A stretch of 64,000 bases of DNA from Lingula anatina (lineage: Eukaryota > Brachiopoda > Lingulata > Lingulida > Lingulidae). The notes under the pieces are model-generated. The model saw nothing but the letters and a program-made list of their open reading frames with translations. It was not told the origin of the DNA and did no database searches. This document shows, one piece after another, positions 1 to 12,295 of this stretch (its first letter is position 1; each line of letters starts with the position of its first letter). Location of the stretch: the NCBI RefSeq assembly GCF_001039355.2, contig NW_019773859.1, forward strand, positions 143,852 through 207,851, read 5' to 3'. The position numbers were made by a program, and so were the translations under genes.

Positions 1-241
1 TATTTAAAAAGCATATTTTCGTTAAAATACTTGCTAAACAATAGATTTAAAAATTGCAGTAAAAGATTGGAATCAAACTTGAAAATCGAAAAAATAGACT
101 ATCTACATTAAGAAAAAAAGAAAATCGCGGACTCCCGACTGAGAGATAAAAGCGTCCAAATGAGAGAGACGATCCTGTATTGAAAAAATTAACACATATT
201 ACATCTTTATCAGGTCTGTCTATTATTTCGAAGTAACTTGC

Positions 242-3200
242 CTTAGGATTGTTCGCGACGAAAAAGCCGAGTTTTATCTCAGATTCAAATCCCAAAGTCC
301 GATCCTTAGGGTCTTCTGTTTGTTGAGCTGGCTCTTGCAATTTCTTTATCATTCCTTTAGAAAGCATGCGGAAATCCTGTCAAATGAGAATGGTGTATCT
401 TAATTATCTATATAAATAGGATACACTAATCATTTAAAAAATTTGGCAAATATTTTTCTGTTTCGAATAAATAGTAACTAAACTGGATTAAGTTTGTTAG
501 AATACTACCTTCGTTGCTCCCCCGTTAGCCAGTACGCCGTACAGTTTGGCAATACTTTTGGGTGTGCCTATGCCCATCATGGACGCCAAAGGTATCCTTA
601 ATATTTCTATCTGATTTAAACTTTGTTTCTGTAAAGTATAAATTTTTTACAGGTAAATACATAATTTTCATGTTACCTTTTATCTATTTTATATAGACAA
701 GGTACACCAAATAAAACAGTTGCGTAGACACAAATGTGTATCACAATGTTCAAGCATAAAATTTGATTTACAAATTAATTGAAAAATTCTAGTCAAGTGC
801 ATATTTATATATTCTGCAAACACACGCACGTGCATTCTTACGTTAAGAAAAGCCGCCGACGACATTGCCTTTTGAGCTAGAGGGTCAAAGAGCATATGCT
901 TATACAAATTGAACGACTCGAAATTGGCAGTTAAGATGTTGTGGACAAAGCCCTCCGCTAATCCCATCATATAAAGTCTAGACATTCTATACATCTCCTC
1001 TGGTGGAAGACCGATGAAAAAATCCAGACCTGTCATAAAGACCAACAAGTGGTGTGTTATAATTCAAATTATGTACTTTTTGGGAATAATTACAAAATAC
1101 TGATGATAGCAGCTAAATATTACTTTATTTTTACTTTCGATAAAAGATGTCGAAAATTAAGCATTAAATTATCAAAATAATAATGAAAATAATTTACGGA
1201 ATCTAAAACCTGAATAAATTTCATTACCTTGTCTTTAAAGATCAATGTCAACGCCAACTATTTCTTTCTTCATAAAAACAAACTTTCCTAGATCAAACTT
1301 TGAATTAATGTAGATACACGGACGTTTCTTTCCATTTGTTTCTCTTTTTGTTAACAGCTGTAAACTTCTCGGGTTACCAGACATTGAAACTGAAATTTAG
1401 AAGTTAAATAGCGCAAAAGAAAAGAAGATTACCAAGTGGCTTTGCTAACTCTTCCTTAAAAAACTGTTGGACACCTCTCTTCTTTGGGTCTGCGCGTCTC
1501 ATTAGCTGGTCCACATACATACCAAATGTGAGGGCATGGTATCCATGAGCGGTGCCTAGTGATAGAAAATTAAATGATATAAAATACAGGTTTGCGTGTG
1601 AAACACTGAAGTGAAACAATCTTCATTAGCAAATCCTCCGCACTGGACAGTCTTGAAATTATTGCCAACATAGATAACCCTGTGTGTATTGCGTTACACA
1701 CACGCAAAAAATTAATTTATTAATAAATTATAAAAAAAAGAAATAATTTTTTATTAATTATTTGAACAAGAAAAAAAAAGTGTTTGCCAAGCTGTGCACC
1801 TATACTAATATAATAGACTATAAACTAAACTGTACCCCACCTCTTTCTATTAGCTTGAAATAATCCCCCTCCCAAGAACCCCAGTGCAGAAATTAAGACT
1901 TCATTCACATGCAATGTCTATTTTCTAAATTCTATTTTCTATTTGCGGTATGTCTTATGATCACGGTCTGTGCCCTGAATATCCCGCGGCGTAATTACTG
2001 GCAGCGCGAGCCAGTTACTATAAGTTACTATAAGTAACTGGCTTGCGCTTCCAGTAATTACGCGGCGGGATATTCAGGGCACAGACCGTGATCATAAGAT
2101 AGCGCGAATAGAAAATAGAATTTAGAAAATAGACATTGCATGTGAACGAAGCCTAAGTGTACTATGTCCATCTAAATTTCAAGTAGACACAAAAGCTTAT
2201 AAGAAATAAACTCTGTGAAAATCGACTCTCCAATACCTGGTTTCCAAAATGGTTTTTGTCCTGCAAGAAGCTTGCCAAATTCTTCCGTGTTATTGTGCAA
2301 CTTTTCTGTCACTTCAAAGTCTACTGCCGAAAGCCCGGCCTTAGTATAAAACAAATAATCCTAAGCACACCTTTATCTAAACTGCAAACACGCCTTTAAA
2401 ATGCAAATTGAAGACAAAATAAATACGTATCCTGAGGCTAGCTAGATGAATATATTCCTTTTTTAAGGTGTCCCTTTTTAGTCTTTTATATTACCCACAT
2501 TACCCATTTTACATTAAATTTTATATCACACATTACTTTTCTCCAGCAGGTAGTAATGAAGAAATAAAACACTAAATGATACTTGGTGTCTACCTGATGA
2601 CTTAACAGCTGGGCCACCGTGACCTTCTCTTTTCCATTCTGTGCAAACTCGGGCCAATAAGTAGCCACAGTCTTATCGTAGTCTAGGTGACCCCTGAAAA
2701 TAAAAACAATTACCACTTCTTTTGGTCAGGTAACTAGCGTAAAAAATGCAGCAAGGTGGCCTCTTTTGAGCATTATGTAGGGTTTTGTCAGGCTTCAAGC
2801 AATTAATTCATGAATAAAATGAATATTGTTCGCAAACATTAGTCACAGCATTTAACAACTGAAACGTTAAGCCATGACTTTCTATCTAGCATTACAGATT
2901 ATCCAAGCGCAGTTTCTAATTACGTCTGACAAGGGGTTATTGTTGTAGGTCCCGTTAGTTAGTTATTTAGTTAGTATTTGGTATAGAAATTACCAGTACT
3001 AATGTGAATTGTTGAAAAGCACAGGTATCCTTGCGAATTGGTCTTTTTAAAAAAGTTCAATGAGAAGACAAAATGAAAATAAAATGCATCATAAATCGAA
3101 TGCTACAATCTGAATATCAACATCTGACATATTTTTTCACAGAAAAAAAGACTTGGTCTTACTTTACCTGTCAACCAACATGGCCACCATGAGAGCAGCC

Positions 3201-5603
3201 ACGCCTTTTGTTGTGGAAAAGAACAAACCCAAAGTGTCTTCCTTCCACGGGACCCCTTCTCCCTGCGTATCTCTGTAACCACCCCATATGTCCACCACCA
3301 GTTCTCCTTTATGGTACACTGCAAAGCCTCCACCCTTTTCCTGGCCAGACTTGAGCATATCACTGCAAGAATGGATTCACAATAAGCTAGTACACAGTTC
3401 ACACATTCAAAATGGATTGATCAATCGCTCAAAACAGTCAAAATGAGTAAAATACTTGAACATGTTTAGGTTGGTACGAAAGGGTATTGCTGTCAAGTCC
3501 TTTTGATTTATTTTGAAAATTCGGGTAAGCATCTCAACATTTTTACTTCGTAACATGATAGTATGAATTAGTATGCCAAAATTTTAAGTTAGTATCTCGA
3601 AATTTCGAGTTGCTAACTCGATATCTAAAAAATAGCAAACAAAAAAATGCCAGTAACACGTTTCCATATATTCTAAAATTTCTAGATAATACACTAACTC
3701 GAAATCTGGAGTTACTCGAAATTCGAGATTTCAAAATATTCAAAATAACATTGAAACAAAGTGGCAACAATACCCACTGTTGGTTAAAACACTTGAAGTT
3801 CACAATAATTTTTAATATTCATATCATCATATGCCCAACTGCAGCTGTCTCAGAGGAAAACGTGAAAAAGGTCTTAAAGGCAAAGGAGGGGTTTTTGATA
3901 TCAAACCAAATTCAGTTATCTTACCTGAATAAGATATATAAGTATTACACAGCATTGACTGCGAAAATAAAATCAGGATTTCAGACTATGGGATTAAAAA
4001 AAGACAAAAACTGCTTTATAAGTAACCTAAGTAACCTAATATATAAACATTAATTACACACAAATCAAATATAATACCCCTGGTTTAAAAAGAATGGGGG
4101 ATGGGATGATTTTGAACATTAATTTATCTCCAAGTAAAATAATTTTGTATCTGACGTCGCACTGCAAATTAAGGTGATTGAATGCATAGAATATTTATTG
4201 AGAGAAGGGGGTAAAAGAGGCTCCAAACCATTTTGGTTTAAATTGATTCTGAAGGCTTATGCCCAGACAAAAAACAATGTGTACTTTTCTTAATACGAAA
4301 CAAATAATAAAATAATAAATAACAATGTTATATCTAATTCTATTTAATAATGCGTATCAATTATGACAATGACTGCAACTGTAAAATTTTTTTGATTATC
4401 GGTTAAAAAAGGATTTCCCATCTTCAAACTGAACAATATGGATTAATATGATATTTGCCGACGTACATGTACTTTACCTGGTCAAATAAAGGCTATCACA
4501 AAGCAAACATGGTAAGAGAACCTTCATTACGTAACCTTGATCATGCACTATGAAGGGCTAATTCAGGGGGGCCCCAGGTCCCTTTATACAAAACTAAAAG
4601 TTAATACCGCTACCGCATAAACAGAGAAAACATCCATCCTTGAGGCCACAGTTGCACATTATAATGCACATGCGGGGAAGGTAGAATGTTGGATGTCTAG
4701 GTGCTATGCCAACACCAGAGTGGTGAAAATCTTTCCGACTGTCTCCACAGATTTTAATTAAAATATGGAGTCGGTAAGATGATGTTTACTTCGACCTTGA
4801 TTCTGACATAGAAAAATAAATTAACCCCCTAATGACGCTCGCTTACCACGACAAGAACATACCAATTAATGATTTATAAGAACATGCATGAAGACTTGAC
4901 TCTCTGGAGCATAGTAATGAAGCCACTATGTGGTACTAGCATACCCACTTTAAAATAAAACTGTTACCCTACTATATTTATTCTCTGAGCACCATAACTA
5001 TGTTACAAAATTATTGTACTTTAATAGTGTATACTAATTTAGGCCCCTGATATCAGATGGTAATTATCTTATGTTACAGGCTTGTGGGCAGCAATTTTTA
5101 TTACATGTGAGTGTGTGTGTGTGCGTGTGTGTGTGGGGTGGGGGGGGGGGGGTGGGGGGGCTGGGAGGGGTAATTACTCAGAAAAAAATGCGACTTACGA
5201 GAGGCTCATGCGCTTAAGAAGCGTATAACTTACAGATCTAATGTTTTAAACTTAAATTTTCATGTTACATAAATAAATATCACTGTTCATAGAGTCTAGC
5301 CTTTACTGGGCAGTCTCGTCCTTCACAATAAACATCAACACCGGTATGATATTGCTGAATCATGGCTAAAGTGATGCAAGGGGGTGTGTTAACGGTTCGT
5401 ATAGTATCACGTCAGCTGAAGAACAAGGGGTTAGGTCAGTAATGGGGGGGGGGGACCCACCTGTACACCTTTGCCACTTTCTTCCACCCTGGTGCCGTCC
5501 ATCCTTGAACGTCTCTCACTGGAAGCCGGTTCAAATAGTTCGGTATATATGTCACTGCAATTGCAGTTAAGAGCACTATCCCTGCCACTTTCCAGGCCGA
5601 CAT
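242..5603 (-). CDS. Serine beta-lactamase-like (LACTB/esterase family) protein, copy A, last exon(s) off the window
   Basis: Eight exons on the minus strand: 5603-5461, 3362-3168, 2693-2594, 2339-2237, 1555-1433, 1029-842, 628-509 and 376-242. Phases agree at every junction and give about 369 residues before the window edge. The product belongs to the animal beta-lactamase-domain proteins related to class C penicillin-binding enzymes and family VIII esterases; its substrate is unknown. The start [17 protein letters not shown] is a hydrophobic signal-anchor. The catalytic S-x-x-K is S97-T-T-K100 in exon 2, and the tyrosine motif is H-G-Y186-H-A-L-T-F-G in exon 5. The conserved [11 protein letters not shown] segment precedes the S-x-x-K. 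The C-terminal H-x-G-type motif is not in the window. The last listed exon is tentative because it would end at a GC donor (AAG followed by gcaagt). The family call is secure; a role as an esterase or peptidase-like hydrolase is inferred. Confidence 0.82.
1897..2153. mobile_element. Hairpin MITE (PIF/Harbinger-like), present in copy A only
   Basis: The 257-base element is almost entirely one inverted repeat. Arms of about 120 bases start with G-R-CTTCRTTCACATGC and meet at a short centre near 2025. It is flanked by direct TAA (1894-1896 and 2154-2156). The unoccupied site survives in the other copy at 6864-6866 with one TAA. A TAA target duplication fits the TWA preference of PIF/Harbinger elements. 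No coding sequence is present. It lies in intron 4 of the beta-lactamase-like gene. Confidence 0.85.
5109..5160. repeat. (GT)n followed by G-run
   Basis: Alternating GT passes into long G tracts within intron 1 of copy A. The matching tract in copy B (9739-9789) differs in length, as expected of a microsatellite. The G runs could form G-quadruplex structures. Confidence 0.9.
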
Positions 5604-6047
5604 GATCAGCGTGTAATCAGTAGTTGACCCAGTATTGTGGCTATTATTAGATCTGACTGTATTTATGTTTAAAGTGAGTTGTGTGTATCCTGGATGATTT
5701 TTGTCTTGTTCAATGCCGCTATGTCTATCACCTGCCTTAATTTATTCACATACCGCACGCGTTAATCTTGAATATTTGCTCGCGATCGTGTTTCATACCT
5801 TACCAAGGATTTTCTCACATCAAACAATGCATGCACTGCCCTGTCAATTATTGAATTAAAAAAAAAAATTAAGTTTAGTATTGTTTCGTAAAACAATTTA
5901 AGGTAAATATTAAATAAGAAATGTGCATTTGCCAATTTTGTTCAGATAGGCTATTACATTGTATCACATAGGCCCCTTATCGAGCGGTGCATTTAACTGG
6001 AATATGGTCGAGATCGTTTCACGAAAGACAGTAAAAAATAAGTTTAG

Positions 6048-6729
6048 CTNACGGCGACGACAGACGCAGGTGATGGCAATATGTACAGACACATCTGTGT
6101 CTGTACATAAAAATGCGTTTTGGTGGCAATTTACCCCTCATTCTGAACGGACTGGGTGATTTTTGTTTAGTTGCAACAGCATATCCTGAAAGACAGTGGG
6201 TCCTGTACTCTGGTGGTAAGATTTTAATACATTGGGTGTGGCCTCTATGTAGGTACATCAGTCTGGGCATTACTCTACTAGTATAAAACTGTGCGGACCG
6301 TTTCGTTTGGCGCAATTAACTGTCTGGCAATGTCTGTCTTTTTCGCGCCATTTTGCCACAGATTAACAAACTTGCAAAGCACTGCATAGCTCATTTTACA
6401 CACTGCAAAACCGACCACTTGCATGCAAAATTTCAAATTCTTCTATGCAGTAGTTACCGACATATGGATTCTTTTCTGACAGAACCGTGCTTTGCCAAAG
6501 CCAAGCTTTGACCTGCCCAAAGGAGCACTACCCAATTAAATTACTTCCTATTACATAATGCAGCAGCGTAACAAACCTGGTATTCAGTTAATTGGAAGCG
6601 ACACACCTGACTTCACACTTCTCCATTCACATATCTTATATGAGATCTTAGTTTTTTGAAAAATGAACGCATTTCTACCTAGGCACACCTTCGAAACTAA
6701 AATATTCCATATTAAATGTCAAGTCTGTA
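6048..6729. other. Spacer between the duplicated blocks, with a single N
   Basis: The only stretch between the two copies that is in neither of them. It opens with an N at 6050 and contains a short perfect hairpin at 6081-6108 (13-base arms). The segment around 6056-6120 resembles 31440-31505 in a thioredoxin intron, so it may be a dispersed repeat. No exon was found. The N suggests a join made during assembly. Confidence 0.7.
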
Positions 6730-6946
6730 TTTGAACAAGAAATAAAAAAGTGTTTGCCAAGCTGTGCACCTATACTAATATAATAGACTATAAACTAAAC
6801 TGTACCCCACCTCTTTCTATTAGCTTGAAATAATCCCCCTCCCAAGAACCCCAGTGCAAAAATTAAGTGTACTATGTCCATCTAAATTTCAAGTAGACAC
6901 AAAAGCTTATAAGAAATAAACTCTGTGAAAATCGACTCTCCAATAC

Positions 6947-9900
6947 CTGGTTTCCAAAATGGTTTTTGTGCTGCAAGAAGCTTGCCAAATTCTTCCGTGT
7001 TATTGTGCAACTTTTCTGTCACTTCAAAGTCTACTGCCGAAAGCCCGGCCTTAGTATAAAACAAATAATCCTAAGCACACCTTTATCTAAACTGCAAACA
7101 CGCCTTTAAAATGCAAATTGAAGACAAAATAAATACGTATCCTGAGGCTAGCTAGATGAATATATTCCTTTTTTAAGGTTTCCCTTTTTAGTCTTTTATA
7201 TTACCCACATTACCCATTTTACATTAAATTTTATATCACACATTACTTTTCTCCAGCAGGTTGTAATGAAGAAATAAAACACTAAATGATACTTGGTGTC
7301 TACCTGATGACTTAACAGCTGGGCCACCGTGACCTTCTCTTTTCCATTCTGTGCAAACTCGGGCCAATAAGTAGCCACAGTCTTATCGTAGTCTAGGTGA
7401 CCCCTGAAAAATATAAACAATTATCAATTCTTTTGGTCAGGTAACTAACTGAAAAAATGCAGCAAGGTGGCCTCTTTTGAGCATTATGTAGGGAATTGTC
7501 AGGCTTCAAGCAATTAATTCATGAATAAAATGAATATTGTTCGCAAACATTAGTCACAGCATTTAACAACTGAAACGTTAAGCCATGACTTTCTATCTAG
7601 CATTACAGGTTATCCAAGCGCAGTTTCTAATTACGTCTGACAAGGGGTTATTGTTGTAGGTCCCGTTAGTTAGTTATTTAGTTAGTATTTGGTATAGAAA
7701 TTACCAGTACTAATGTGAATTGGTGAAAAGCACAGGTATCCTTGCGAATTGGTCTTTTTTAAAAAAGTTCAATGAGAAGACAAAATGAAAATAAAATGCA
7801 TCATAAATCGAATGCTACAATCTGAATATCAACATCTGACATATTTTTTCACAGAAAAAAAGACTTGGTCTTACTTTACCTGTCAACCAACATGGCCACC
7901 ATGAGAGCAGCCACGCCTTTTGTTGTGGAAAAGAACAAACCCAAAGTGTCTTCCTTCCACGGGACCCCTTCTCCCTGCGTATCTCTGTAACCACCCCATA
8001 TGTCCACCACCAGTTCTCCTTTATGGTACACTGCAAAGCCTCCACCCTTTTCCTGGCCAGACTTGAGCATATCACTGCAAGAATGGATTCACAATAAGTA
8101 CACAGTTCACACATTCAAAATGGATTGATCAATACCTCAAAACAGTCAAAATGAGTAAAATACTTGAACATGTTTAGGTTGGTACGAAAGGGTATTGCTG
8201 TCAAGTCCTTTTGATTTATTTTGAAAATTCGGGTAAGCATCTCAACATTTTTACTTCGTAACATGATAGAATAAAAATAGCAAACAAAAAAATGCCAGTA
8301 ACACGTTTCCATATATTCTAAAATTTCTAGATAATATACTAACTCGAAATCTGGAGTTACTCGAAATTCGAGATTTCAAAATATTCAAAATAACATTGAA
8401 ACAAAGTGGCAACAATACCCACTGTAGGTTAAAACACTTGCAACTGAAGTTCACAATAATTTTGAATATTCATATGCCCAACTGCAGCTGTCTCGGAGGA
8501 AAACGTGAAAAAGGTCTTAAAGGCAATGGAGGGGTTTTGATATCAAACCAAATTCAGTTATCTTACCTGAATAAGATATATAAGTATTACACAGCATTGA
8601 TTGCAAAAATAAAATCAGGATTTCAGACTATGGGATTAAAAAAAAGACAAAAACTGCTTTATAAGTAACCTAAGTAACCTAATATATAAACATTAATTAC
8701 ACACAAATCAAATATAATACCCTTGGCTTAAAAAGAATGGGGGATGGGATGATTTTGAGGATTAGTTTATCTCCAAGTAAAATAATTTTGTATCTGACGT
8801 CGCACTGCAAATTAAGGTGATTGAATGCATAGAATATTTATTGAGAGAAGGGGGTAAAAGAGGCTCCAAATCATTTTGGTTTAAATTGATTCTGAAGGCT
8901 TATGCCCAGACAAAAAACAATGTGTACTTTTCTTAATACGAAACAAATAATAAAATAATAAATAACAACATTATATCTAATTCTATTTAATAATGCGTAT
9001 CAATTATGACAATGACTGCTACTGTAAATTTTTTTTGATTATCGGTTAAAAAAGGATTTCCCATCTTCAAACTGAACAATATGGATTAATATGATATTTG
9101 CCGACGTACATGTACTTTACCTGGTCAAATAAAGGCTATCACAAAGCAAACATGGTAAGAGAACCTTCATTACGTAACCTTGATCATGCACTATGAAGGG
9201 CTAATTCAGGGGGGCCCCAGGTCCCTTTATACAAAACTAAAGGTTAATACCGCTACCGCATAAACAGAGAAAACATCCATCCTTGAGGCCACACATTATA
9301 ATGCACATGCGGGGAAGGTAGAATGTTGGATGTCTAGGTGCTATGCCAACACCAGAGTGGTGAAAATCTTTCCGACTGTCTCCACAGATTTTAATTAAAA
9401 TATGGAGTCGGTAAGATGATGTTTACTTCGACCTTGATTCTGACATAGAAAATAAATTAACCCCCTAATGACGCTCGCTTACCACGACAAGAACATACCA
9501 ATTAATGATTTATAAGAACATGCATGAAGACTGGACTCTCTGGAGCATAGTAATGAAGCCACTATGTGGTACTAGCATACCCACTTTAAAATAAAACTGT
9601 TACCCTACTATATTTATTCTCTGAGCACCATAAGTATGTTACAAAATTATTGTACTTTAATATTGTATACTAATTTAGGCCCCTGATATCAGATGGTAAT
9701 TATCTTATGTTACAGGCTTGTGGGCAGCAATTTTTATTGTGTGAGTGTGAGTGTGTGTGTGTGCGTGTGGGGGGGGGGGGGGGGGGGGGCTGGGAGGGGC
9801 TCATGCGCTTAAGAAGCGTATAACTTACAGATCTAATGTTTTAAACTTAAATTTTCATGTTACATAAATAAATATCACTGTTCATAGAGTCTAGCCTTTA

Positions 9901-10199
9901 CTGGGCAGTCTCGTCCTTCACAATAAACATCAACACCGGTATGATATTGCTGAATCATGGCTAAAGTGATGCAAGGGGGTGTGTTAACGGTTCGTATAGT
10001 ATCACGTCAGCTGAAGAACAAGGTGTTAGGTCAGTAATGGGGGGGGGGGGACCCACCTGTACACCTTTGCCACTTTCTTCCACCCTGGTGCCGTCCATCC
10101 TTGAACGTCTCTCACTGGAAGCCGGTTTAGATAGTTCGGTATATATGTCACTGCAATTGCAGTTAAGAGCACTATCCCTGCCACTTTCCAGGCCGACAT
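6947..10199 (-). CDS. Beta-lactamase-like protein, copy B, 5' half only
   Basis: Four exons, 10199-10057, 8074-7880, 7403-7304 and 7049-6947, match exons 1-4 of the copy at 242-5603 in length, phase and almost every base, introns included. One residue differs in exon 4 (LLAAQ against LLAGQ), and an exon 1 difference is silent. The signal-anchor and the S-T-T-K nucleophile are intact, but the exons carrying the tyrosine motif and the C-terminal half are absent. The sequence after exon 4 (6048-6729) holds no homologous exon. Alone this copy would give about 180 residues and no complete active site. Its exon 4 donor is in phase 1 and compatible with exon 5 of the neighbour at 1555, so a spliced transcript could in principle restore a full protein. 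It may equally be an uncollapsed allele rather than a real gene. Confidence 0.7.
9739..9789. repeat. (GT)n followed by G-run
   Basis: This is the copy B counterpart of the tract at 5109-5160, with a longer uninterrupted G run. Confidence 0.9.
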
Positions 10200-10849
10200 G
10201 ATCAGCGTGTAATCAGTAGTTGACCCAGTATTGTGGCTATTATTAGATCTGACTGTATTTATGTTTAAAGTGAGTTGTGTGTATCCTGGATGATTTTTGT
10301 CTTGTTCAATGCCGCTGTGTCTATCACTCGCTTAATACCTGCCTTAATTTATTCACATACCGCACGCGTTAATCTTGAATATTTGCTCGCGATCGTGTTT
10401 CATACCTTACCAAGGATTTTCTCACATCAAACAATGCATGCACTGCCCCGTCAATTATTGAATTTAAAAAAAAAGTTTAGTATTGTTTCGTAAAACAATT
10501 TAAGGTAAATATTAAATAAGAAATGTGCATTTGCCAATTTTGTTCAGATAGGCTATTACATTGTATCACATAGGCCCCTTATCGAGCGGTGCATTTAACT
10601 GGAATATGGTCGAGATCGTTTCACGAAAGACAGTAAAAAAATAAGTTTAGGTAAACAACTTTCGGATAACTTGCCAAAAGGAGTAAAAAAAACTTATATT
10701 ATTACATGTAAGGACCTCTCAAAGTGGATAATCAGCATATAATCAGCATACTCCTGCCAGTCCTTCCACTACCATTCTTATTATTTGTAATAAATCAATA
10801 AATACAATATACAACAGTTATTTCTACAGCTACTGTGGCAGGGGCGGAT

Positions 10850-10912
10850 CCAGGCTTATTTGAAGGGGGGTCCGCGGATGCGAAGCCGACCCCCCCCCCC
10901 CCAATAACCTAG
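10850..10912. mobile_element. Fragment of a transposon end (GGGGCGGATCCAGG type)
   Basis: The motif GGGGCGGATCCAGG followed by G-rich and C-rich tracts resembles the ends of common animal non-autonomous DNA elements. The partner end was not found nearby, so this is a fragment or a chance resemblance. Confidence 0.35.
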
Positions 10913-12160
10913 TATATAACTGCCCTCTACCAGGGACTCAGATTAATTATGTGCACTTTTCTCCAACACTGATTTTGACAAAAACTATCCAGCCTAACAA
11001 TTTATTCTGAAATTTCCGAAATGTCATCAGTGTATTTTTAACGTAAGAAAAAAATGCTCATATGCAGAAAAACACAAGGGGTAAGTATTACGTCACATAC
11101 ATGGTCGTTCTGGCCATGCAAACAAACGTTAGTATAAGTTGGAATACGCAGGAGATAAAAATCTTTGAACATTTTCGAATTTTTTCAGTGCGCACGAGTT
11201 TATGAGTCATACAGGTACATTTCCAATTCCATTCAACGTAGAATTCACCTCATAAATTCATTTAATATACCGTTCCCAAATGCATCTTTTCGATCATCTT
11301 TTTGTATGCATCAAGTTTATCTTTTTATTATTCAAAATCGAAATTTTAAGCCATATGTATTTGTCCATTAAATTCGAGTTTTTTTGGTTTTTTTTGCCTC
11401 TTTGCTTTCCCTTGTATAGGTGATACGTTATTCTTATTGGACTTTTTGTATTTCAAATAATTTTGTCTTTCGTCTTTATGTTTTATCTCTATTTAGTAAC
11501 TCTCAAAATCGAAAGTTTTCTCAAAAGTCAACAGTCTCAAAGTGATTGACTGCATAATCTGAATTCGTTTGAAGGCAACTGATAATCAGTAACCCAATGC
11601 ACTGAAGTTAGCAGGATATCGGTGCATATCTTAGAAGCACTTCACACTGAAAACCACTGAGAAAAAAAAACGTTTTATTCGTCCAAGGAAAAAGAAAATT
11701 TTATGTACAACATGTTATTTTAACTATACACAGATAAAAATAAGAAAAGTTGAGGGACACAAATCACATGTAAATGACCTCCCCTTCAATTTATAGAGTA
11801 GAACTGGATATACAGCTCTTTGCATCATGAAACCTGAATTAATGGGGTGCATGTCACATACATATTTACCATTATGAAATAAAACAGTATTTTGCATGCA
11901 ACAACATCACAGATCAGTAGATCATTTGATCATAATCACACTTGGCTTTTTGAGATGTATCACAATTGTATTTTTGATATAGTAATGTCATCTTCTATAA
12001 GTACCGAGTATTAATATGTACAAAATGATTGTATCCAACATTTTCTTTACATCACATTGGCTTTTTAAAGTTTTTTACAAAATCTGCAGAAATTAAAGTA
12101 TGATCCAACACTTTATATTTATAAATCATTAACTGATCAAAAACAAATAATATAATATAA

Positions 12161-12233
12161 GGGCTCATTCCCATTGAAACTATTGGTCTACTATCGGTCT
12201 ACATAGACTGCTAGTTTCTATGGAAATGAGCCT
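12161..12233. mobile_element. 73-base hairpin MITE in the 3' UTR region
   Basis: Imperfect inverted ends (GGGCTCATTCCCATTGAAAC against AGGCTCATTTCCATAGAAAC) enclose a short centre, flanked by TAA at 12158-12160 and 12234-12236. It lies about 60 bases past the stop codon of the CARD gene, so it is probably transcribed as a hairpin in the 3' UTR. Confidence 0.7.
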
Positions 12234-12295
12234 TAAGTCATCATTTCTTCTCCATCAATTGAGTTTTTAGCATTTTCTCCATCCATCAAGTTCCT

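Larger units (their letters stand above)
1761..6047. repeat. Direct duplication, left copy
   Basis: This block matches 6730-10650 in the same orientation. It includes exons 1-4, their introns and about 440 bases upstream of the start codon. Differences seen are scattered substitutions, microsatellite length changes, a MITE at 1897-2153 and about 60 extra bases near 3562-3625. Similarity stops at 6047, three bases before the single N at 6050. Confidence 0.93.
6730..10650. repeat. Direct duplication, right copy
   Basis: This is the counterpart of 1761-6047. It lacks the MITE and the roughly 60-base insertion. On its right, similarity ends at 10650, where this copy continues into sequence not found beside the left copy. 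Confidence 0.93.
10651..12295. other. Intergenic region and 3' flank of the CARD gene
   Basis: No gene was seen. The stretch is AT-rich with stop-dense frames. It holds a transposon-like end at about 10850-10912, a small hairpin element at 12161-12233, and the 3' UTR of the minus-strand gene ending at 12296. A TTTATT at 11674-11679 (AATAAA on the minus strand) is one possible poly(A) signal. Confidence 0.6.
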
